The notes beneath the pieces are model-generated. The model worked only from the letters and a program-made list of their open reading frames with translations. It ran no database searches and was not told the origin of the DNA. This document shows, in pieces, positions 50,655 through 59,158 of a DNA stretch of 64,000 nucleotides. The position numbers and the translations under genes were made by a program. How positions within the stretch are numbered: position 1 is the first letter of the stretch; every line of letters starts with the position of its first letter. The DNA is from Mesorhizobium amorphae (GTDB taxonomy: Bacteria > Pseudomonadota > Alphaproteobacteria > Rhizobiales > Rhizobiaceae): NCBI RefSeq assembly GCF_014843845.1, contig NZ_JHQS01000012.1, positions 1 through 64,000 of the forward strand, in the 5' to 3' direction.

Positions 50655-50900
50655 GAAAATCGGATCCTCCAGTCGAATTTTGGTTTCAAGCCAGCCAAAA
50701 CCATGAAGAATGATGCTATTGCATGAAAATTGATTCTGCAAGACGAATCTCGCCGAAAACAGATTCCCAGCAGGTTGCGAATGGCGCGTCCGGGACCCGG
50801 CCGCATGCTGTATGGCGTCGGCCTGCTAGGCGAGCCTTGCGTCCGGATCGGTGGTCGAGACATGTGTCTCGTTCGAACGCTTGTGTCCTACGCGTGGCCG

Positions 50901-51116
50901 CTATCCATCGCAGGCGCACCCTGGCGCCTTATGACAGCGCTTGTCCCTCGAAATACAGCTATCGCCGCACGCTTTGCCTGCAGAACAGGTCTTGCAGCAA
51001 CCTTCGACGGGGACCGTGGACCACGGTATCGGCGCATCCGGTCGTTTGATGATCGACCCGAATTGCGCCGGAATCAGAACACCGGCGACCACCAAGCCGG
51101 CCACGATCCGAAACAT
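50901..51116 (-). CDS. small exported cysteine-rich protein
   Basis: 71 residues from the ATG at 51116. A hydrophobic N-terminus (MFRIVAGLVVAGVLIPAQF) is followed by a compact cysteine-rich tail, GCCKTCSAGKACGDSCISRD then CHKAPGCACDG, with eight cysteines. Similar tails (ACGDSCI, CHKxxGCAC) occur in small bacterial proteins of unknown function. It is likely exported and disulfide-bonded or metal-binding. It starts 51 bp downstream of the phospholipase-D-like gene on the same strand. Confidence 0.7.
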   Translation of the reverse strand: MFRIVAGLVVAGVLIPAQFGSIIKRPDAPIPWSTVPVEGCCKTCSAGKACGDSCISRDKRCHKAPGCACDG

Positions 51117-51166
51117 GTTGCTGCCCCCAGGCGGAGTTTCTGTCGGCCCTGCACGCTGCCGGGCAC

Positions 51167-53164
51167 TTATTTCGCAAAATAGGCAGAAATCCGCCGATCC
51201 GCCTTGGTCTGCCAATTGTCGTCAATGCTAAGGAAGCCATCGGTCGGGCTTGAGGATGCGGCGACGCCCGCCCGCTGCAGTTCGGCCGACTTCTCCGCCT
51301 CAGCTGCACGGAAGCGGTAATGATCGAATACGTCGAGGACATGCGTTGCATACGCTTGGGCAAGCGCGGGGTCGCGCTGCACGATTACAAGGTTTTCGTC
51401 GTTGGAATAGGACGCCTTATAACCAAGATTGTGGCTGCCAAATGCGACCACGCAATTCTGGGAGTCAAGCGGGTCTATCACCAGGATCTTGTCGTGGATA
51501 ATCGCCTTGCCCGCGCTCAAAATTTCCTTGTTGACGAAATTGCCGAGTTGGCGGCCGATATCCCTGTCGGTGAGCGCGGTCGCGCGCACAACATTGACGC
51601 CGCCCTGCTGGATAATGAACGGCGAACTCGGCACCAAGGGCTTGCCATCTGGGCCGGTGCCTGAAGGCTGGTAGCCCCAAGCCAATGGATCGGAGACCGC
51701 ACCGACCACCTGCAGGCTGGTATCCGCCAGGCCGAGGTCGATCGCCTGCGAGATGATCGAGTGCACCCCGCCCTTGGACGGCAAAAACACCGCGAACAAA
51801 ATCATACGGTGCGCACGGCGCATCAGCGAGAAGAGACGGTCCATGTCCGGTGGAGGTGGCGGTTGACGCTTGGCGCGCGCCGAAGGGGGTTGTTCGGCGC
51901 CTGGAACGTTCGGCGAGAACCAACATTCGAACGCAGCACCGTTAGCGAGATTGCCCGTCACCGGAGTACGGTCGGCGTCCTTTACGACATCGCCCTGGTC
52001 GGCGCCGGTGTTGGCATCCCCCGTTTGCGGGGGATGCGGCAAAGGGTGATCGAACAGGCGTTGCCAGTAGTCGAGGTATGCGCGCGCTACGTTCGCGTCT
52101 TCGATGACGATGCAATTGTTGCTCTGACCGGAAATGCCACTCCACGTCCAGTTGGTCGAACCGGTAAGCACCGCTTGGGGTGTTCCTTGGTCGTCCGACC
52201 AGACGACGAATTTGTTGTGGCCGATGTGGCCGCTGCCGTTGAACAGCCGGTTCTGCATACGGAAAGTCGCTCCAGGCGCATCCGCTATCGCGCGCAACGT
52301 CGCGCGAGCTTTTTCGTTTCTCGTATCGTAGTCGGTATGAATGACCTTCTTGGTAATCTTGTCCTTGGTGTCTCGGGACCCTGCATCGGACAGGATGAGC
52401 TGCATCCGCGGTGCCGCCGCGACAAGGAGGTCGAGTAACTGCCGATCCTCAAGCTCGTAGAGGGCGGCATGAAATTGCCCGCCCGCTCGGCTCAGGAACT
52501 CGGTCATCGTTGTCGGGACGTCGCCGGCCAGGTAGCGTCGCAGTGTGTCATTTGGTTCGCGCAGACGAACTTCAAGTTCGTTACGCCCAACTTTGCCGTC
52601 ATTCTCTTCGAGCATGCGGATCAGGAACTGGCTCGATAGAATGCCGTTGGTGAAAGTGGAGACGAACGGTCCCAAGCGGCGGGTGGCCTCAACGATGTTG
52701 GTGAATGCCGCAGGTGCCAGATAGCCGAGCCGGATAGGTGCGCCCTGATAATGATGCTCGACGCGCTGTTTTGTTTTTGCGTCCCAATGGCTTTCGGGGA
52801 CGGGCACCACTTCTTCGAGGCCATCGCGTAAGCGACCTACCGGGCGGATACGGTATCGTAGCCGCTCATTTTCGGGCCGGAGACCCAACTTGTCACGGTG
52901 TCGCCGCAGCGTGAGGTCGCGCCAGTTAAATTTCTGAACCGGCCATACGGTGGTGTTCTGCGCCTGCCAGTCTGGATTCGACTGCCCTTCAAAGGCGACA
53001 TAGGCGGCAAGCGGGCGCTCGGCGGTCACCTGACCGTTGGCATCGAGATATTCGCGAACAATGTGGAAGCCAAGGCAATCAGGGATTGGGTCGGGGTTGG
53101 TCTGCCAAGCAAGAAACGCAACTTCATTGTTGACGATTGCATTTGCTTTGACGATCTGCACCAT
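51167..53164 (-). CDS. phospholipase-D-like (PLD superfamily) protein
   Basis: 665 residues from the ATG at 53164 (GAGGATGAG upstream). Two HKD-type motifs are present: HIGHNKFVVWSDDQG (about residue 320) and AIIHDKILVIDPLDSQN (about residue 570), each followed by a G-S-x-N element (TGSTNWTWSG, FGSHNLG). The first 170 residues (beta-rich, AFLAWQTNP) are of unknown type. There is no signal peptide. PLD-fold enzymes may hydrolyse phospholipids or nucleic acids; several are effectors or defence nucleases. A Cys-rich exported peptide gene follows. I cannot name the substrate. Confidence 0.85.
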   Translation of the reverse strand: MVQIVKANAIVNNEVAFLAWQTNPDPIPDCLGFHIVREYLDANGQVTAERPLAAYVAFEGQSNPDWQAQNTTVWPVQKFNWRDLTLRRHRDKLGLRPENERLRYRIRPVGRLRDGLEEVVPVPESHWDAKTKQRVEHHYQGAPIRLGYLAPAAFTNIVEATRRLGPFVSTFTNGILSSQFLIRMLEENDGKVGRNELEVRLREPNDTLRRYLAGDVPTTMTEFLSRAGGQFHAALYELEDRQLLDLLVAAAPRMQLILSDAGSRDTKDKITKKVIHTDYDTRNEKARATLRAIADAPGATFRMQNRLFNGSGHIGHNKFVVWSDDQGTPQAVLTGSTNWTWSGISGQSNNCIVIEDANVARAYLDYWQRLFDHPLPHPPQTGDANTGADQGDVVKDADRTPVTGNLANGAAFECWFSPNVPGAEQPPSARAKRQPPPPPDMDRLFSLMRRAHRMILFAVFLPSKGGVHSIISQAIDLGLADTSLQVVGAVSDPLAWGYQPSGTGPDGKPLVPSSPFIIQQGGVNVVRATALTDRDIGRQLGNFVNKEILSAGKAIIHDKILVIDPLDSQNCVVAFGSHNLGYKASYSNDENLVIVQRDPALAQAYATHVLDVFDHYRFRAAEAEKSAELQRAGVAASSSPTDGFLSIDDNWQTKADRRISAYFAK

Positions 53165-53442
53165 CTCATCCTCACGTAGAAGAACAACGGCCTGATCCAG
53201 CGATCTGGCCTACCGCCAATCGTACTGCCACCCCTCCGGCTCGATTTTATGAGGCGGCTAATGTATAAAGAAGACCGAAAACCTTTCAGGTTCGGCCTTC
53301 TTCACAGGAAGCGTTGTTATTTTTCAGAATAAATCGCCAAAGTAAAGTCTAGTTGCGATAATTATTTTACACTGATACTGCTTTAGCGCTCAAGCACCTT
53401 GGGCATCGAGTTCCGGCATCTTGAACCTTAAAGCGTCGTGGA

Positions 53443-54059
53443 GTGCTCATGGAAGCGGACGAGCGGCTAAGCCAACTTTTGAAGCGGGCGATCGACAACC
53501 TCAGTCTCGAAGCCTCGGAACCAACGCGTCAGATGTTGGTAAAGCGGCTTGAAAAACTGGCAACCGAGCTGGCGCTTGAGTGGATCGTAGGCGAGCGTCG
53601 ATTTGAGAACGTCAGCCAACAGACCGAGTACTGGCTTGCCCGCCTATACGAGGACATCTTCATTGATGAGCAGCCCGATGCCACACGCATTTACTCGCGT
53701 CTTGGCTTCGCACTGCCGCGCTCCCAATACCTCGCAAGGCTGCTGATCGCCCGCCGTTCTGCACATTGGCGGCAAGCAGCGCGCAAGGAAGTCGCTGACG
53801 CCCTTTCCCAAATCGAGAAGAAGGCCCGCGAAGCCATCGAGAAGAAGCAAGGCGCAACTCAGCGCTTTGAGCTCAGTCTTTCGAAGGGGCGTATGACGAA
53901 CTATGTGTCATCTACGATATCATGGCGGGTGCTGTTGCCGGCCAATCTCGGCCGCTGCCTCCAAGGCGGATCCCGTCGTCCCCCAAGCTCGTTTGGTTCA
54001 GCCTCACGGCCGACGTCGTCGTCGCCGTTCTCGAAGCGCTTAAAGGAGATGCCCAATGA
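53443..54059 (+). CDS. hypothetical protein with a -1 frameshift near 53890
   Basis: The first frame encodes about 150 residues (LSQLLKRAIDNLSLEASEPT, LEWIVGERRFENVS, IYSRLGFALPRSQYLARLLI), a helical, charged protein without a recognised domain. From about 53890 the -1 frame looks more protein-like (YDELCVIYDIMAGAVAGQSR, KLVWFSLTADVVVAVLEALK) and ends in a TGA that overlaps the next start codon as ATGA. In the zero frame the tail is Ser/Arg-rich and runs to 54108. The shift is at AAGGGGCG. It is either a recent indel, a sequencing error or programmed slippage. Confidence 0.55.
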
Positions 54060-54481
54060 CGCCTATCAATCCTCTGTCCATCGTTGGATTGCTTTTGACG
54101 CTCGCTAGCCTGTTGGGAAGTTTTTTCTATCTGCAATTGAGCCAATGGTTGAGAGACCTTTTGGCGCTTGAGCAGAAGACTACTCTTAACCAGGCTCAGG
54201 GGGACGAGGCCCAGAAAAAGGCCATCGTCGAGTGCCGCGTGGAGCAGGCACGGCTCGCAACTTGGCCCACCTATGCCGTCAACGCTGTCGTCATTGGTTT
54301 TGTGATCTTCGTTCTAGTCCTCGGCCTGATCATGATCCAGCCCGCTGCAGCGGATCCAGTATACCCGACCATCAAGCTGGCAATCTGGGTCTTCTTGGTC
54401 GTCTTCGTTGCATTGTCGCTCGGGCTCCTCTGGATGGGCAATCGTACTGCAAGATCAATCAGGACTATGCTTGACGGTTGA
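54056..54481 (+). CDS. small membrane protein, three helices
   Basis: 141 residues with AAGGAG 6 nt upstream. Hydrophobic segments lie at about residues 7-27 (LSIVGLLLTLASLLGSFFYL), 73-93 (AVNAVVIGFVIFVLVLGLIM) and 106-127. Between the first two is an alpha-helical charged linker (LALEQKTTLNQAQGDEAQKK). I recognise no family. Its ATG overlaps the stop of the preceding gene's -1 frame, so the two are probably translationally coupled and may form a complex. Confidence 0.7.
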   Translation: MTPINPLSIVGLLLTLASLLGSFFYLQLSQWLRDLLALEQKTTLNQAQGDEAQKKAIVECRVEQARLATWPTYAVNAVVIGFVIFVLVLGLIMIQPAAADPVYPTIKLAIWVFLVVFVALSLGLLWMGNRTARSIRTMLDG

Positions 54482-54572
54482 TGTAAAGGACTTGCCGTGC
54501 GGATGCTTACAGCCGTGATTTGGGCGCCGATTGGCCGCCACGAGTGTGGAACGGGAACATGGGGGCGGAACG

Positions 54573-55113
54573 ATGCCAAATAAGCTTGTCATGATCATTA
54601 GGCATGCTGAGAAGCCGGTTCCGGAGGGCACCGATTTTGGAGTGACAGAACAGGGCGAAAAGTGACCCCGCATCGTTGACAGTGTGTGGCTGGCAACGCG
54701 CGGGTGGGCTTTGCTCATTCTTTTCCAGGCCGCCTGCGCCTATGGAAAAACCGGCATAAATTGTTGCCTCGGGCACGATCAAAAAAGATGGTTCGGGAAC
54801 CCGGAGCAAACGGCCTAGCCAAACAATCACGCCACTGGCAAGACGCCTCGGTCTTCAACCTGATGTCACTTATTCGAAGGGCCAAGAGGCGTTGGCGGCA
54901 GAAGCCATCCGCACAGCCCCAACACCTGTGTTGGTAAGCTGGCAGCACGAATCTATTCCTAGTTTGGCAGCTGCGATCGTCGGTGGCGCGGGTATCGCCC
55001 CGGAATCTTGGCCGGACGAGGATTTCGACAGCATCTGGGTGTTGCAGAACGATGGTGCAGATGTCTGGTCATTTGCACATCAGAGCCAAGCGCTTCTCGA
55101 CGGTGATGGGTGA
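54573..55113 (+). pseudogene. histidine-phosphatase-family protein, frameshifted
   Basis: It begins MPNKLVMIIRHAEKPVPEGT with the RHxxK motif of histidine phosphatases, then hits a TGA at 54663. The family continues in the next frame (LTVCGWQRAGGL) and after another stop in a further stretch: GTIKKDGSGTRSKRPSQTIT, PLARRLGLQPDVTYSKGQEA, VSWQHESIPSLAAAIVGG. These blocks in order make one protein of about 180 residues, broken by at least two lesions. Confidence 0.7.
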
Positions 55114-55230
55114 TCGTTCTCACACAGATGGCGTAAAGCGCCGCGACCGCTACAGTCCTGATGTCGTCAAATGGCGGCTTGCGGCTTGCCTAATGGCCGA
55201 AATATCGAGCCCGCCGCCGAACGCCATCCT

Positions 55231-55428
55231 TTAGGAAGCCCTTGGCTGCTTCCGCACAATCCAGTCCAGCATGTCTGGGTCAACCTGATCGTCGCCGGTG
55301 AACTCTCGGATTATTTGGGCGGCATATTCGCACGACTGGCTTTCCGGGATTTCCCCTTCGATGATCGCACGTTGGATGGCGCTTCGGAGGATTTCGCAAT
55401 CGAATGCCGACACCTTGGCGCGTGACAT
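55231..55428 (-). CDS. small hypothetical protein
   Basis: 65 residues from the ATG at 55428 with GGGAG 5 nt upstream. The sequence SRAKVSAFDCEILRSAIQRA and SCEYAAQIIREFTGDDQVDP is helical and acidic at the end, typical of small rhizobial conserved proteins. No known domain. Confidence 0.5.
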   Translation of the reverse strand: MSRAKVSAFDCEILRSAIQRAIIEGEIPESQSCEYAAQIIREFTGDDQVDPDMLDWIVRKQPRAS

Positions 55429-55470
55429 TGTCAGCTCCCGCACATAGGCGGAAGCACTGCCAGCTCCCAA

Positions 55471-55822
55471 GCGTCCGAAATGCCCTATTCGGTACGGGCG
55501 ACTAGGGGATCATACGCCTTGCTGCCCATTTCGCGAGTCGAACGAACTTGGGTCCGTCAAACAGACCATCGCCCGTCACCACGGGAATGATTGTGAGGAC
55601 GAACCTGGCCATCACACTCAGTGCCATGCGGTTGGCAGTTGCCTTTTCCGTTGCTGGTCCGCCCGGAGCCGATGACGTTCCCTTCTAGCCGGCGCAGCCG
55701 TCTTATCCCGTTCCTGCCCGCTCCATTCGCTGCGCTCCCGTGTTGGGGACAAGCCCGCTCTGAGCGCCGTCTCCTTTGGAACCGTCCTCCGGGACAGAAA
55801 CCATCAACCAAAGGAAAAGACC
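55471..55822. other. intergenic region upstream of the DUF2958 pair
   Basis: About 350 bp without a recognised gene. AAAGGAAAAG immediately before 55823 is the ribosome binding site of the next gene. Confidence 0.4.
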
Positions 55823-56032
55823 ATGACCAACAACCGCAACACCAAGTCCGAGGCGAAATCGCCGCTCTACCACGCCTACACCGTGCGCGACGGCAAGGAA
55901 GGCCAGAAGGGCTTCTGGATCCGTATCGGCTCCTTCTTCGCCCACGATGACGGCGAGGGCGGAACGCTCCTCCTTGACGCGCTGCCCATCGATGGGCGGG
56001 TCGTCCTCCGCACGCCTAAGGCTGACGAATAG
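55823..56032 (+). CDS. small conserved hypothetical protein of ICE/plasmid type
   Basis: 69 residues, MTNNRNTKSEAKSPLYHAYT then GKEGQKGFWIRIGSFFAHDD and GRVVLRTP. It is preceded by AAAGGAA and followed after 9 bp by the DUF2958 gene. This pairing is common on rhizobial conjugative elements. Function unknown. Confidence 0.7.
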   Translation: MTNNRNTKSEAKSPLYHAYTVRDGKEGQKGFWIRIGSFFAHDDGEGGTLLLDALPIDGRVVLRTPKADE

Positions 56033-56041
56033 GAGGCCGCC

Positions 56042-56395
56042 ATGCAGATCTTGACACAAGACCTGCGGGAGAAGCTGCTGGCGAATGGTCAGCAGCAACC
56101 TCTCCGGGGCACCGAACGCGAAATCGACTTCGTCCCCGTGGTCAAACTGTTCACGCCGGATGCTGTCGCCACCTGGCTCCTGACCGAAATCGATCCGGAT
56201 GACCCGGATATCGCCTTTGGTCTCTGCGACCTCGGGTTTGGTTGTCCGGAGATCGGCAATGTGAGCCTCTCCGAGCTGTCCTCGCTCCGCGGGCAGCTCG
56301 GCCTGCCGGTCGAGCGGGACCCGTACTTCAAGCCGGACAAGCCGCTGTCGACCTATGCCAGCGAGGCTCGACGCCTCGGCCGCATCCAGGCGTAA
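56042..56395 (+). CDS. DUF2958-domain protein
   Basis: 117 residues, with FVPVVKLFTPDAVATWLLTE, FGLCDLGFGCPEIGNVSLSE and ERDPYFKPDKPLSTYASEAR, the hallmark blocks of DUF2958. The family is common on integrative and conjugative elements and plasmids of Rhizobiales; its role is unknown. AGGAGG lies 5 nt upstream of the ATG. It forms an operon with the 69-residue gene before it. Confidence 0.88.
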   Translation: MQILTQDLREKLLANGQQQPLRGTEREIDFVPVVKLFTPDAVATWLLTEIDPDDPDIAFGLCDLGFGCPEIGNVSLSELSSLRGQLGLPVERDPYFKPDKPLSTYASEARRLGRIQA

Positions 56396-56483
56396 TATCC
56401 GTCCCGGTGCTCAACGCCATCCTTGGGGATGGCGTTGAGTGTCGAGGGCAATAGTCGTTCCGCGGCTTTCTTAATGCCGCTAA

Positions 56484-56738
56484 CTAACTTGCGAGCTGAG
56501 TGCCTGGAGATTTACCGTCATTCAGCTTCGAGAAGACTGCGAACCAAAAGCGGTAGTCGCGATCGCGACCGTCGAAGTGTGCCGTCAAGGCGCAGTCGGC
56601 CGCAGCAGAAGCCGCGCTCGGCCCATAGACTTCGAGAGCGACTTTGACCGCCTCATCCGGGTCGGCCAGATCCCAAAGCGTAACATCGTCACGATCCGAT
56701 GCATCGGCGCCGACATTATCACGGTGATCTCTTGGCAT
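56484..56738 (-). CDS. small conserved-type hypothetical protein
   Basis: 84 residues: SDRDDVTLWDLADPDEAVKV, SAASAAADCALTAHFDGRDR and DYRFWFAVFSKL. The AHFDGRDxDYRFWFxVF block looks conserved among rhizobial small proteins, but no function is known. It lies just downstream of mucR copy 2 on the same strand. Confidence 0.6.
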   Translation of the reverse strand: MPRDHRDNVGADASDRDDVTLWDLADPDEAVKVALEVYGPSAASAAADCALTAHFDGRDRDYRFWFAVFSKLNDGKSPGTQLAS

Positions 56739-56772
56739 GCCAAAAAGCTCCCCTGGCCTTGACGGCCACGCC

Positions 56773-57213
56773 TCAGGCCTTCGCCTTCCGTTTCGCCGTA
56801 GGTTTCTTGGCTGGAGCTGGCTTCCTTCCCAAGCCTAGCGATTTTGCCAAAGCCGATCGGGTCGCGGAGTAACTCGGCGCAACCATGGGATAGTCCTTCG
56901 CCAAACCCCATTTCGCCCGATACTCATCAGGCGTCAGCCCATGACTGGTCGCAAGATGACGCTTAAGCGACTTGTATTGCTTACCGTCCTCAAGGCTAAT
57001 GATGTAGTCCGGAAACACCGACCTTTTGGGGTTAACTGCCGGTTTGGGGGCAGGCTCTGGGGTGGGAGACGGGGGGCTAATATTAGATAATGCCGAATTC
57101 ACGCTGGCGATCAAATCCGGTAATCCAGAGACTGGCACCGCGTTTTTCTGCACATAGGCGGCAACGATATCAGCAGTAAGTTCAATCATATTATTGCTTG
57201 GTTCCCCGGGCAT
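56773..57213 (-). CDS. MucR/Ros-family transcriptional regulator, second copy
   Basis: 146 residues from the ATG at 57213 (AAGGAG 8 nt upstream). [20 protein letters not shown] and [20 protein letters not shown] show the Ros fold, again without the two zinc-binding cysteines (SLED). It is clearly related to the copy at 15893-16357 but diverges in the linker, which here is Pro-rich (SPPSPTPEPAPKPAVNPKRS). The window therefore carries two zinc-less MucR proteins, possibly silencers of the region's AT-rich genes. Confidence 0.9.
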   Translation of the reverse strand: MPGEPSNNMIELTADIVAAYVQKNAVPVSGLPDLIASVNSALSNISPPSPTPEPAPKPAVNPKRSVFPDYIISLEDGKQYKSLKRHLATSHGLTPDEYRAKWGLAKDYPMVAPSYSATRSALAKSLGLGRKPAPAKKPTAKRKAKA

Positions 57214-57892
57214 CGACGTGCTCCTTCAATCATCACATCCTCATATCCGTCAACGAGACGATATGCACCGAACCTATGCCACTTGGATCTTGTCTGATCA
57301 ATCCGGGTATTTGACATTTTGCCGTTGCTGTTGCCACCCAAAGTCCCTTGGTCGGACCACCTAACCGCTTATGACTGAGAGCATCGCGACATCTATTTGA
57401 GACTCCTATCCGCGTGGGAACGAAGCCAGCGTAGAAGAGATGGCGCAGATATTGGGAATCGATCCGTGGGAGGAGCCAGTTCGCGCCCGCGACGCGGTTC
57501 GCAGCCATCTCGATCGAGTGGTGTGGCTCCTGACTACGGGATCCAAGGAACTTTTCTCAACCTAGCCGCAGAAGTGCCCATAGAATCGGCAAGAAGTCTT
57601 TGCCGTCGGCGGATGATGGGCCAGATGCGCATCGGCGGAGGGTCAGCAGAAAGCTCTCAAGGCAGCGAGGTTTTGCTCTCGACAAGCGACGCTGCGGGCC
57701 GAAGTCGCTCCGTCCTCATCCTGACCGCAAAAAAGTGCATCCAGCCTCTAAAAGGGAAAGCTTTCAATAATCGAGCGAAGTCCGTCCGCCCCGGAATCCC
57801 TGAGGTGAGGGCCGAATGGTCGAGCTACTCGTTCCGACCTCAGACAGTATGGAATGCGGTTGACTTCAGCAACGGACACCTACTGTCGGGTT
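57214..57892. other. region between mucR copy 2 and the NifA-type site
   Basis: About 680 bp. A plus-strand frame reads EEMAQILGIDPWEEPVRARD then VRSHLDRVVWLLTTGS around 57436-57550; it looks like part of a decayed protein but I cannot name it. No complete gene is visible. Confidence 0.4.
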
Positions 57893-57908
57893 TGTCGAGT
57901 CCGAGACA
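57893..57908 (+). promoter_or_regulatory. NifA-type upstream activator site (TGT-N10-ACA)
   Basis: TGTCGAGTCCGAGACA fits TGT-N10-ACA and lies 80 bp upstream of the -24/-12-like element of the EgtD-like operon, the usual distance for NifA. Confidence 0.55.
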
Positions 57909-57987
57909 TGATCGTGTTCAGCGTGGCTTCCAGTGTGCTCTCATTTAAAACTTTGAATAACAAATGGAAAATTCCTTTCTACGGAGT

Positions 57988-58003
57988 TGGCACGCCTTTT
58001 GAT
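57988..58003 (+). promoter_or_regulatory. sigma-54-like promoter of the EgtD-like operon
   Basis: TGGCACGCCTTTTGAT has a perfect -24 block (TGGCACG) and correct spacing, but the -12 block is TTGAT instead of TTGCW, so the normally conserved C is missing. It ends 100 bp before the start codon. Confidence 0.45.
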
Positions 58004-58102
58004 GCTCCCTTGTCGCGAAGCCGCAGGAGTTGCGGATCGAGATTCATATTGTGGGTGGCAAGGTCATCTCCGATTTGGCCTCGTCTTGATGGGAGACATA
58101 TC

Positions 58103-59143
58103 ATGGCTCGACACAATCCAAGCGAGGATACCCTATCAAGGAAGTATAACATCATCGGCGAAGACGTTCCTGAAACGGCTTTATTCGAGGGAGACGCATT
58201 GGTGTCGTCCCTTTCAGAAACTCCTCGCGTCATAAAAAGCGTGTATTACTATGATGACACCGGCTCAGAATTATTTGAGCGCCTTTGTTCTGAGAATAAT
58301 TACTATTTGTTCAGAATGGAAAGGGATTTACTTACAACGAACGCAAAGGCGATTGCTGGCCAGACTGGCCCTGTTTCTCTTATTGAGTTGGGATCTGGAA
58401 ACGAGGAAAAAACAACTCTTTTGGTCGAGGCTTATGTGGAGACGTATGGTCCGACGTCTTACACTGCCATCGACATCAATCACTCGATCTTAGAGAGAGC
58501 GGCTGAAAACATCCTTTCGTCAACATCGGATTTGAACTTCTTAGGGATCGTAGGGACCTACCAAACAGGGCTCGCACAGACCAAAGAGCTGTCTGGCCGA
58601 AAGCTATTAGTTTCCTTGGGCAGCGCGATCGGGAACTTGTACGATGAGGAATTGTATTCTCTCCTCCTATCGGCGCGGGCGGCCTTGTCTCCTGGCGACT
58701 ATTTTCTGGTCGGGATAGATTTAGACAAAGAGACTGAGATCCTGGAAGCAGCCTACAATAATCAAATGGCTATCCTAGGCAATCTCTGCGTCCTGCAACA
58801 TCTGAATTGGCGATTCAGCGGAAATTTTGATATATTTCAGTTTCGACACGTAGCGTTTCACAACAAATCGCTCCAGCGCGTCGAGGCCCACCTGGAGGCA
58901 ATGCAGGCCCAATCAATCAATCTCCAAAAACTGAATTTTTCCTTTCAGCTAGAAAAAGGAGAGATGATCAGGACGGAGATCATGCGAAAAGTTGAGCTGC
59001 ATGCGTTTCATGACATGTTCATTGAGTATGGCTTCCACCCGGTGCAGCATTGGACCGATTCTTACAAGCGATATGCGGTGTGCCTGTTTCAACTGTCGGG
59101 TCAGCCGACGAAGTTCGACTCAGAAGCTCCCCTGTCGGGCTAG
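58103..59143 (+). CDS. EgtD-like SAM-dependent amino-acid N-methyltransferase
   Basis: 346 residues from the ATG at 58103 (GGGAG upstream). It belongs to the EgtD family (L-histidine N-alpha-methyltransferase): VYYYDDTGSELFERL, the SAM-binding LIELGSGNEEKTTLLVEA, LGSAIGNLYDEE, GIDLDKETEILEAAYNN and GEMIRTEIMRKVE. In mycobacterial EgtD, as I recall, Glu282 and Ser284 of TE-x-S contact the imidazole; here TEIM keeps the Glu but has Met for Ser. The amino-acid-binding Asn (IGNL) is kept. It probably trimethylates an amino acid other than histidine. No EgtB is nearby, so ergothioneine synthesis is unlikely. The gene seems more AT-rich than its neighbours, suggesting transfer. Confidence 0.85.
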   Translation: MARHNPSEDTLSRKYNIIGEDVPETALFEGDALVSSLSETPRVIKSVYYYDDTGSELFERLCSENNYYLFRMERDLLTTNAKAIAGQTGPVSLIELGSGNEEKTTLLVEAYVETYGPTSYTAIDINHSILERAAENILSSTSDLNFLGIVGTYQTGLAQTKELSGRKLLVSLGSAIGNLYDEELYSLLLSARAALSPGDYFLVGIDLDKETEILEAAYNNQMAILGNLCVLQHLNWRFSGNFDIFQFRHVAFHNKSLQRVEAHLEAMQAQSINLQKLNFSFQLEKGEMIRTEIMRKVELHAFHDMFIEYGFHPVQHWTDSYKRYAVCLFQLSGQPTKFDSEAPLSG

Positions 59144-59158
59144 CCATCAAGGAGGACA

